Below, in pieces: positions 57,677 through 64,000 of a DNA stretch of 64,000 nucleotides. The stretch lies in the NCBI RefSeq assembly GCF_013410565.1, contig NZ_JACCFO010000001.1:3534001-3598000 (forward strand), in the 5' to 3' direction. The notes beneath the pieces were generated by a model. It saw only the letters and a program-made list of their open reading frames with translations. It had not been told where the DNA came from and did no database searches. The first letter of the stretch is position 1; every line of letters starts with the position of its first letter. The translations under genes and the position numbers were made by a program. Source of the stretch: Streptomonospora nanhaiensis. GTDB taxonomy: Bacteria > Actinomycetota > Actinomycetes > Streptosporangiales > Streptosporangiaceae.

Positions 57677-57696
57677 AATCCACCGGCTGTGGATAA
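57677..57696 (-). promoter_or_regulatory. tad-operon motif, ssd-operon copy
   Basis: On the minus strand TTATCCACAGCCGGTGGATT, containing a perfect ATCCAC-N5-GTGGAT dyad, 65 bases before the ssd start codon. It matches the motif upstream of the pilin operon at 51398-51417. Confidence 0.6.
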
Positions 57697-58301
57697 ACCG
57701 CGCCAGTTCCCGCCGCCGCTGTGTCCTCCCTGGCAATGCCGCAGGTCCCTGCCCGTGTCAGCGCTGTCGGGCAGCCGGCTGGGAAGTCGGTCGCCGGTCC
57801 CCAGCCCGTGCGGCCGGGCTGAGCGGTGGGGATCCGGGCCCGCGGGACGGCCGCGGGGGACGAGGACAGCGCAGCACGAAGCGAGCGGTGACCGGTGCTG
57901 ATGTCGGTGGGCTCGGGCAGTGGCGGTGCACCGAGGACGGCGGCGGTTCGGGCGAGCGGGCACCGCTTGCGGTCGCGGACGGTTGAGGTGGAGACGAGGC
58001 ACCGAAGGCGGCAGGGGGCGGGGGGCGGGAAGGCGATTACCGGCGGCCACGGCAGTGGGCCGGGGGCGGTGACGAGGCGCCGAGGGCCGCGAGGGCGGAG
58101 GCGAGCGGCCACGGGTGCTCACGCCGGCGGGGCCGATGCTCGCGCGCCGGCCGGGCCGGGTGTCGGCGAGGCACCGAGGACAGCGGGTGGTTCGGGGAGC
58201 GGCCTCGGTCTGGGCGGATGGCGGTACTCGGGGGCCCCTGGGCGAGGGCCGGGGACGGAAACCGTCATGTCGTCGGTTCACGCGTGCTTGTTATGGGGTG
58301 A
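57697..58301. other. GC-rich region without a supported gene
   Basis: About 600 bases upstream of the ssd operon. Frames in both directions are low-complexity Gly/Arg/Ala and have no ribosome binding site; nothing is recognised. It may contain promoter sequence for the minus-strand tad operon. Confidence 0.4.
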
Positions 58302-58535
58302 TTGCCCCGGTTTGCTCTTTCATTTGACTGTCACATGGAGGCCCCGAGGCCACCGGTAGCACGCGATGTCCACATGATGAGACACCTGGGGCCGCTAAAC
58401 CGCCACCTTGTCCCATATGCCGCCTTTTGCAGGCGACGATCCTGCATTTTCGTTCACTCGGGCGACCGTGGATGCCAGATCGTCGTGAAAGGCACCGATT
58501 TTGTCTCACCTTATGAGATATGCGGCGCCGGATGA
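58302..58535 (+). CDS. Candidate small ORF in an AT-rich island, coupled to the permease
   Basis: A frame of 77 codons starting TTG 58302 (internal ATG 58335 and 58371/58374), with several cysteines (AAFCRRRSCIFVHSGDRGCQ). Its TGA overlaps the ATG of the ABC-2 permease (ATGA). The stretch is A/T-richer than the window and has poor third-position GC, so it may be non-coding or recently acquired. No family is recognised. Confidence 0.25.
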   Translation: MPRFALSFDCHMEAPRPPVARDVHMMRHLGPLNRHLVPYAAFCRRRSCIFVHSGDRGCQIVVKGTDFVSPYEICGAG

Positions 58536-59329
58536 CTGGTTTGCCCTACGCCGCCCCGCCGGTCCGGGTAGCGCCCCGCGTTCCGCCCCGCCCGGGACTG
58601 TGGACGACCTACGCCACGCTGCTGCGCTGGACCGTGTTCCAGATCGGCATGGCCCTGCCGATGGTCGTCGTGGTCCAGGTGCTGCTCGCCGCCGGGATCA
58701 TCGTCGGGTTCGGGTTCCTCATCCCCGGCGCCGACACCGCCGCCGCCGGGTTCCTGGCCACCGGCGCGCCCACGGTGCTGCTGATGGTCGTCGGCCTCGT
58801 CCTGGTCCCCCAGGGGGTGGCGCAGTCGCGCGCCGGCGGCACGTTCACCTACCTGCGCGCCCTGCCGGTGCCGCGCCCGCTCCTCCTGCTCGCCGACCTG
58901 ACGGTGTGGCTGGTCGTCGCCCTGCCGGGCATCCCCGTCGCGCTGGCCGTGGCGTGGCTGCGGTACGGCCTGCGCTACAGCTTCGACTGGCCGCTGCTGG
59001 TGGGCGCGGCCGTCCTGGCCGCGGTGATGGCGGCGGTGGTCGGCTACGCGATCGCGGTGCTCATGCCCCCGCTGCCGGCGCAGCTCACGTCCCAGGTCCT
59101 GGTGTTCTTCGTGATGCTCTTCTCGCCGGTCACCTTCCCGGCGAGCCGGCTGCCCGCGTGGTTCGCGGCCGTGCACGACGTGCTGCCGTTCCGGCCCGCC
59201 GCCGACCTGCTGCGCGCGGGCATGCTCGCCGACGACTACGGCGCGGCCTGGCCGGACCTCGCCGTGCTGCTGGCCTGGTGCGCGGTCGGCTGCGCCGTCA
59301 GCGTCCGCGCCCTGGTCCGCCGGGGCTGA
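58532..59329 (+). CDS. ABC-2 type permease without an adjacent ATPase
   Basis: A 265-residue membrane protein with six hydrophobic segments (LRWTVFQIGMALPMVVVVQV, VLLMVVGLVLVPQGVAQSRA, VFFVMLFSPVTFPASRLPAW). ATG 58532 is chosen because it overlaps the stop of the upstream frame; ATG 58520 is an alternative adding MRRR. ABC-2 permeases normally follow an ATPase gene, which is absent here, so it must use an unlinked one or be a relic. Confidence 0.8.
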   Translation: MTGLPYAAPPVRVAPRVPPRPGLWTTYATLLRWTVFQIGMALPMVVVVQVLLAAGIIVGFGFLIPGADTAAAGFLATGAPTVLLMVVGLVLVPQGVAQSRAGGTFTYLRALPVPRPLLLLADLTVWLVVALPGIPVALAVAWLRYGLRYSFDWPLLVGAAVLAAVMAAVVGYAIAVLMPPLPAQLTSQVLVFFVMLFSPVTFPASRLPAWFAAVHDVLPFRPAADLLRAGMLADDYGAAWPDLAVLLAWCAVGCAVSVRALVRRG

Positions 59330-59342
59330 GGGCTCCGCCCCG

Positions 59343-60254
59343 CTAGCCGGGGCTTTGGCGGCGGGAGCGCGGCGGGCCGAGCGGGAAGCGGCGCGTCGGC
59401 CGGGAGGCGCTGCCGGAGTGCTTCAGGGCCTCGGGGGTGAGGGGCCGGGAGCGGAGGGGGCGCACGCCCGGTGCCGCGTTGGCGGCACCGTGCAGCAGGG
59501 CCGACAGGCGGGCGGCCGCCTCCTCCGCCCGCCCCGCGTCCCGGCCGCGCTCGGCCTTGACCAGATCCCCCAGGGCCGTGCGGACGTCCTTGCGGAACTT
59601 CGGCTCCCTGAGCGACCGGCGCGCCAGCAGGCGCCGCACCTCGTACTCGCGGGCGGCGGGGTCGGCGGGCACCTGCGGGTCCGCCGCGGGGAAGAGCCAC
59701 AGCTCCGCCTGGTGGGCGGCCTCCGTCGCGGCGACCTTCTGGACGAACCCGTGCGCCCAGCCGAGGTCGGCGCTGCCGGGGTGCAGCGTGGCCAGGGCGG
59801 CCGCCTCGGCGGCCGCGGCCTCCAGGCGCCCCCGCGCCTCCGACCGGGCGGTCGTGAAGCGCAGGACGGCGGCGGCGGTCTCGTGCGCGCGGGCGGCCTC
59901 GGCGTCGCCCGGCAGCAGCGCGCCGGCGAACCCGGTGGCCGCCGCGGCGATCTCCGCCGGGGTGTGCGGCCGGTCCAGCCGCTCGCGCAGCGCGCCCAGG
60001 CGGCGGCCCACCTCGGCGGCGTCGACGGGCCCCTGCCGGACGGCGCCCTCGCCCCAGCGCTTCCGGACGTGGTCGGCCGCCGTCCGCAGGTGGTCGTGGC
60101 GGAGCATCTCATAGGCCAGCCGCGCGGCCAGCGACGCCAGCCGCAGCGCGCCCTGGGGATCGCGGGCCAGCTCCTCGGCCGACGCGTTCTCCAGTGCCCT
60201 GCGCATGCCAGTGACCAGCTCCGAGCGCAGACCGTCCTCCTGATCGCCGCTCAC
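59343..60254 (-). CDS. Conserved hypothetical helical protein
   Basis: A 303-residue soluble, strongly helical, Ala/Arg/Glu-rich protein starting at GTG 60254 (AAGGGAG upstream). There is an in-frame ATG at 60287. Patterns such as LASLAARLAYEMLRHDHLRT and AAAVLRFTTARSEARGRLEA suggest a helical bundle. It has no known domain, and a basic C-terminal tail. It converges with the permease. Confidence 0.65.
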   Translation of the reverse strand: MSGDQEDGLRSELVTGMRRALENASAEELARDPQGALRLASLAARLAYEMLRHDHLRTAADHVRKRWGEGAVRQGPVDAAEVGRRLGALRERLDRPHTPAEIAAAATGFAGALLPGDAEAARAHETAAAVLRFTTARSEARGRLEAAAAEAAALATLHPGSADLGWAHGFVQKVAATEAAHQAELWLFPAADPQVPADPAAREYEVRRLLARRSLREPKFRKDVRTALGDLVKAERGRDAGRAEEAAARLSALLHGAANAAPGVRPLRSRPLTPEALKHSGSASRPTRRFPLGPPRSRRQSPG

Positions 60255-60314
60255 GTCGCTCCCTTCCGGCGCGGTGGATCCTGGCACCGTACAGACACCG
60301 GAGGGAAATCGCCA

Positions 60315-60974
60315 TCAGGGCCGGTCCGGCGTTTCACAGCCCAGGAGGGAACGGCAGCGCTCCAGGCCGGTCACCCGCACCGGGTGCGCGGGGTCGACAC
60401 GCCAGTCGGCGCGCTCCAGCAGCATCCGGTGGTCGGCGCGCCGCCGGCCGCGCAGGGAGATCCAGGTGATCCCGTTGTCGCGGTAGCCGAGCCGGCGCGA
60501 GACGCCCATCGAGCGGGTGTTGCCGCCCAGCACCGAGGTGATGGCGGCTTCGGCGCCCAGCTCCTCGAACGCCAGGTGCAGCACGGCCCGCCGCATCTCG
60601 GTGCCGATGCCCCGGCCCTGGTGGCGCAGGCCCAGCCAGGAGCCCGTGTGGACCGTGCGCGCCACCGCGAAGTCGCGGGCGGCGATCTCCTGGATGCCGA
60701 CGGGGACGCCGTCGGCGAAGACGGCGAACGGCAGCCGCCAGTCCTCGGTGCGCAGCTCGCCCAAAGTCTTCCAGTGGTACTGCGCCACCGCGCGCGCCCG
60801 CTCGGCCGGCGGCGCGTCGGTCCAGGGGACGGCGAAGGGCATCTCGGCGGGGTCGTGCACCCCCTCGGCGGCGAGGTCGCCCAGCGCGTCGAGTTCGGCG
60901 AGGCCGGGCAGCCGCAGCTCCAGGCGGGGGGTGCGCAGTACGAGGTCGGCCGAGGGCCAGTTCCGCATCGTCAT
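60315..60974 (-). CDS. GNAT-family N-acetyltransferase
   Basis: A 219-residue enzyme. The acetyl-CoA binding motif A is GLRHQGRGIGTEMRRAVLHL; RTPRLELRLPGLAELDALGD is the usual beta1-alpha1 opening of RimJ/RimL-type acetyltransferases. The strand AITSVLGGNTRSMGVSRRLG carries the conserved Asn. The acceptor is unknown. ATG 60974; it follows the helicase gene's 3' end by about 55 bases. Confidence 0.87.
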   Translation of the reverse strand: MTMRNWPSADLVLRTPRLELRLPGLAELDALGDLAAEGVHDPAEMPFAVPWTDAPPAERARAVAQYHWKTLGELRTEDWRLPFAVFADGVPVGIQEIAARDFAVARTVHTGSWLGLRHQGRGIGTEMRRAVLHLAFEELGAEAAITSVLGGNTRSMGVSRRLGYRDNGITWISLRGRRRADHRMLLERADWRVDPAHPVRVTGLERCRSLLGCETPDRP

Positions 60975-61030
60975 ACCCGCCGATTATCCGGTGAAGGCCC
61001 GCGGCGCCTCCTCCACCGGTTTTCGCCCGG

Positions 61031-63556
61031 CTAGACCCCGCCGGCGAGCAGGGTGTCGATCAGCCGCAGGGCGCCCGCCTTGCTCAGGGGGTCGTTGCCG
61101 CTGCCGCACTTGGGCGACTGGATGCAGGAGGGGCAGCCGTCGGCGCACTCGCAGTCGGCGATGGCCTGGCGGGTGGCGGTGAGCCAGTCCCGCGCCGCCG
61201 CGTAGCCGCGCTCGGCGAAGCCCGCGCCGCCCTCGTGGCCGTCGTAGACGAAGACCGTGAGGCAGCCGGTGTCGGCGTGCAGGGCGGTGGAGACGCCGCC
61301 GATGTCCCAGCGGTCGCAGGTGGCGAACAGCGGCAGCAGGCCGATGGCGGCGTGCTCGGCGGCGTGGGCCGCGCCGCGGACGTCGACGTCGGCCTTGCGC
61401 AGGCGGTCGGCGGCCTCGGGCGAGAGCGTCCACCACACCGCGCGGGAGTTCAGCCGCCGCTCCGGGAGGTCCAGCACCTGCTCGCCCAGCACGGCGCCCG
61501 TGCGGATGTCGCGCTTGAGGTAGGACACCACCTGCCGGGTGACCTCGACCTCGCCGAAGTGCACGGCGGCGTCGGGGCCCCACGCCTCGTCGCGCTCGGT
61601 GCGCAGCACCTCGATCTCGGTGGTGTCGCGCGCCCACGTGCTGTAGTCGGGGGCCTCGCCGCGCACCAGCGCCACGCCGTTCTCCAGGTCCAGCTCCTCG
61701 ACCACGTAGGTGAGCCCCTGGTGCAGGTAGACCGCGCCCTCGTGGACGGTGCCGTGGGCGGCGGCCTCGTCGACGGTGCCCAGCAACTGCCCGCTGGCGG
61801 ACTCCACGATCTGCACGGGCGGGCCGCCCGCGCCGCGGATGTCGGCGAGGGCGCTGGGGCGGTCGCGGCGGGTCCAGAACCAGCCGCGCGGGCGCCGCCG
61901 CAGCAGGCCGCGGTCGACGAGGTCGGCCAGCACCCGCTCGGCGCCCGGGCCGAACAGCGGGAGGTCGTCCTCGGTGAGGGGGATCTCGGCCGCCGCCGCG
62001 CACAGGTGCGGGCCCAGGACGTAGGGGTTGGCGGGGTCGATGACGGTGGCCTCGACGGGGCGGCCGAACACGGCCTCGGGGTGGTGCACCAGGTAGGTGT
62101 CGAGCGGGTCGTCGCGGGCGATGAACACCGCGAGCGCGTCGCGCCCGGTGCGCCCGGCCCGGCCGGCCTGCTGCCACAGCGAGGCCAGCGTGCCCGGCCA
62201 GCCGGTGATCAGCACGGCGTCCAGGCCGGTGATGTCCACCCCGAGTTCGAGCGCGTTGGTGGTGGCCAGCCCCAGGAGGTCGCCGGTGCGCAGCGACTCC
62301 TCCAGACCGCGCCGGTCGGTGGCGAGGTAGCCCGCGCGGTAGGCGGCGACGCGTTCGGCGAGGCGGCCGCGGAGCTCGGCGGACCCGGCGGTGCCGTCGG
62401 GGGCGGTGCCCTCCGTGGGGGAGGCGGCGGCCGCGCCCTCGGTGGGCGGGTCCGGCTCGGCGGCCGCGGCCTCGGCGCCGGGCTCGGGCAGCAGCCAGGG
62501 GTCGTCGGGCGGCGGGGCCGAGCGGGCGCGGGCGTCGCGTTCGCGCAGGATGCGCTGGGCCGTCAGCGCGACGACCTCCGAGGCCTGGCGCGAGCGGACG
62601 AACGCCAGCGTGCGCACGCCCTCGCCGACGAGGTCGGCCAGCACCGCGGCGGCCTCGGCGGTGGCCGTGCGCCGCACCGGGGCGCCGTGCTCGCCGGTGT
62701 CGTCGGTGAGTTCGGGTTCGACCAGCGCGAAGCTGAGCGCAGGGCGGGGCGAGGCGTCCTCGGTGACGGCGGCCACCGGCGCGCCGATCAGCCGGCACGC
62801 GCTCTCCTCGGGCGTGCCGGTGGTGGCCGAGGCCAGGATGAACACGGGGTCGCGGCGGTAGCGGGCGCACACCCGGCGCAGGCGGCGCAGGATCTGGGCG
62901 ACGTGGGAGCCGAACACGCCCCGGTAGCGGTGCGCCTCGTCGACCACCACATAGCGCAGCCGGCGCAGGAAGCCCGACCACGCCGCGTGCCGCCCCAGCA
63001 CGGCGTGGTGCAGCATGTCGGGGTTGGTGAGCACGTAGTTGGCGTTGGCCCGCACCCAGGCGCGTTCGGCCTGGGGGGTGTCGCCGTCGTAGGTGGCGGC
63101 GCGCAGCCCGGGCAGGCCCAGCGCGGTCAGGGAGCGCAGCTGGTCGGCGGCCAGGGCCTTGGCCGGGGACAGGTACAGCACCGTGCCGCCCTCGCCGAGG
63201 GCTTCGGCGCAGGGCAGGAGGTATCCCAGTGATTTCCCCGAGGCGGTGCCCGTGGCTATGATCACATTGCTACCGGAGCGCGCGAGATCCGCGGCGGCGA
63301 CCTGGTGGGACCACGGAGCCGTGATCCCCTGCTCAGCCAGCCGCTCCCGTACGGAGGGCGGTGTCCACGCTGGCCAGTCTTCACTTACTCCGCGGACACC
63401 CGGCAGGTGCTCAACATGTGTCACCTGGGAGTTGCGGGTATGGTCACGCCACAAGCGTCGGAGTGTGGACTCCCAGTGGGCCGCGCCCCCCTGTGCACGG
63501 GGCTCCGCTCCAAACACCCCGACACCCTCCTCGACAGGCAGCTCATGCGATGACAC
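61031..63556 (-). CDS. DEAD/DEAH-box helicase with C-terminal cysteine cluster (MrfA/YprA-like)
   Basis: An 841-residue superfamily 2 helicase. Motif I is IATGTASGKS, motif II VVDEAHRYRG (DEAH), motif III SATTGTPEE, motif VI QQAGRAGRTG. The C-terminal DUF1998-type domain ends with the four-Cys pattern CECADGCPSCIQSPKCG, as in MrfA, a DNA-damage helicase. A long acidic insertion (residues about 340-400) lies between the two helicase halves. Its place between the tad locus and bldG is conserved in actinomycetes. It is divergent from bldG. Confidence 0.93.
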   Translation of the reverse strand: MSSHELPVEEGVGVFGAEPRAQGGAAHWESTLRRLWRDHTRNSQVTHVEHLPGVRGVSEDWPAWTPPSVRERLAEQGITAPWSHQVAAADLARSGSNVIIATGTASGKSLGYLLPCAEALGEGGTVLYLSPAKALAADQLRSLTALGLPGLRAATYDGDTPQAERAWVRANANYVLTNPDMLHHAVLGRHAAWSGFLRRLRYVVVDEAHRYRGVFGSHVAQILRRLRRVCARYRRDPVFILASATTGTPEESACRLIGAPVAAVTEDASPRPALSFALVEPELTDDTGEHGAPVRRTATAEAAAVLADLVGEGVRTLAFVRSRQASEVVALTAQRILRERDARARSAPPPDDPWLLPEPGAEAAAAEPDPPTEGAAAASPTEGTAPDGTAGSAELRGRLAERVAAYRAGYLATDRRGLEESLRTGDLLGLATTNALELGVDITGLDAVLITGWPGTLASLWQQAGRAGRTGRDALAVFIARDDPLDTYLVHHPEAVFGRPVEATVIDPANPYVLGPHLCAAAAEIPLTEDDLPLFGPGAERVLADLVDRGLLRRRPRGWFWTRRDRPSALADIRGAGGPPVQIVESASGQLLGTVDEAAAHGTVHEGAVYLHQGLTYVVEELDLENGVALVRGEAPDYSTWARDTTEIEVLRTERDEAWGPDAAVHFGEVEVTRQVVSYLKRDIRTGAVLGEQVLDLPERRLNSRAVWWTLSPEAADRLRKADVDVRGAAHAAEHAAIGLLPLFATCDRWDIGGVSTALHADTGCLTVFVYDGHEGGAGFAERGYAAARDWLTATRQAIADCECADGCPSCIQSPKCGSGNDPLSKAGALRLIDTLLAGGV

Positions 63557-63727
63557 CGATCGACCCCTGTTTCAGTGTGGCATCCGGGGGAAGAGACCCG
63601 CGCTGTCGTGGTTTTGTTGTGCATAAACAGGCAGAGACGAAGGCCGAGCGTGGTTGAATGCCGCACTGTGGGGTAACGCCCGGCAGAGATCACCCGCGGC
63701 CATTCGCGGTTCGGCGCTGGAGGACTA

Positions 63728-64000
63728 GTGGACTTGAAGCTTGATCACCACACACAGGACGACACCGAGATCGTCGTCGTCGAGGGTGAGATCGACGTCT
63801 ATACCGCGCCCCGGCTGCGTGAGCTCCTGATCGACCTGGTCAACAAGGGCAACTTCCACCTGGTCGTGAACATGGAGAAGGTGGAGTTCCTCGACTCCAC
63901 CGGCCTCGGGGTGCTCGTGGGCGGCCTGAAGCGGGTGCGTGCGCACGACGGCACGCTCGACCTGGTCTGCACCCAGGAGCGCATCCTGAAGATCTTCCGG
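63728..64000 (+). CDS. bldG: Anti-sigma factor antagonist BldG (STAS domain), 5' part
   Basis: 91 codons are visible; the gene runs off the right edge. From GTG 63728 (GGAGG 63719-63723) it reads [20 protein letters not shown], then [20 protein letters not shown] and [20 protein letters not shown]. The STAS fold and the phosphorylatable serine in LDSTGLG match streptomycete BldG, which controls development and antibiotic production through anti-sigma factors. The helicase-bldG divergent pair is the known synteny. Confidence 0.95.
   Translation, partial: MDLKLDHHTQDDTEIVVVEGEIDVYTAPRLRELLIDLVNKGNFHLVVNMEKVEFLDSTGLGVLVGGLKRVRAHDGTLDLVCTQERILKIFR

Noticed and set aside
51398-57696. Two perfect DnaA-box sequences as part of a replication origin
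   Set aside because: Only two, 6 kb apart, each in front of a tad operon; no cluster of boxes, dnaA or dnaN. A regulatory motif is a better fit.

Overview
The window is very GC-rich, with coding regions dominated by G/C in third codon positions. It carries several actinomycete hallmarks: a WhiB-family gene, a BldG-type anti-sigma antagonist, XRE/DUF5753 plus DUF397 pairs, DUF1707 and DUF4244 genes, Rv3654c-type TadE, and an rRNA operon whose 16S-23S spacer has no tRNA. The gene content fits a filamentous actinomycete, most likely Nocardiopsaceae (Nocardiopsis, Streptomonospora or Thermobifida relatives). The family assignment is inference from recognised protein types; no database search was possible.

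Layout. 1-8.5 kb is ordinary chromosome: a partial flavin disulfide reductase, HD hydrolase, TauE-like exporter, WhiB, SPFH protein, ABC ATPase, tandem DUF1707 proteins and serB. 8.5-15 kb is an accessory block: small overlapping minus-strand genes, an XRE/DUF397 pair, and a graspetide (omega-ester peptide) RiPP locus. The RiPP locus has a precursor-like peptide, an ATP-grasp ligase and two PIMT-like methyltransferases, plus the debris of what looks like a second ATP-grasp gene. 15.4-29.7 kb holds efflux and stress-type genes: an MFS pump, a MarR regulator whose palindrome recurs upstream of a SnoaL-like gene, and two related DUF4097-ABC transporter modules. In one module the ATPase has lost its N-terminus; in the other the DUF4097 gene apparently starts at ATT. 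It also holds a cytochrome P450 broken at an 11-C run. CtaG and DUF2243 membrane proteins lie between the two modules.

29.7-36.6 kb: an alcohol dehydrogenase and then a complete rRNA operon read on the minus strand (16S, 23S, 5S), with a boxA-like leader element, candidate promoters and a rho-independent terminator. 36.7-50.2 kb: HAD hydrolase, a CPBP protease-sensor kinase-response regulator operon with stop/start overlaps, a decayed hydrolase, SixA, a membrane H+-pyrophosphatase, a DUF309 protein, a hydrolase lacking its nucleophile, a holin-X-like protein, acetyl-CoA synthetase, and a protein with a degenerate Fic-like motif.

50.2-57.7 kb is a tad/Flp pilus locus split into two converging operons: pilin-like and TadE-like genes on the plus strand, and TadC, TadB, TadA and Ssd on the minus strand. 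Both operons carry the same 20-bp, partly palindromic motif upstream. The right end has an orphan ABC-2 permease, a hypothetical protein, a GNAT acetyltransferase, a DEAD/DEAH helicase with a C-terminal cysteine cluster, and the start of bldG. The tad-helicase-bldG arrangement matches conserved actinomycete synteny.
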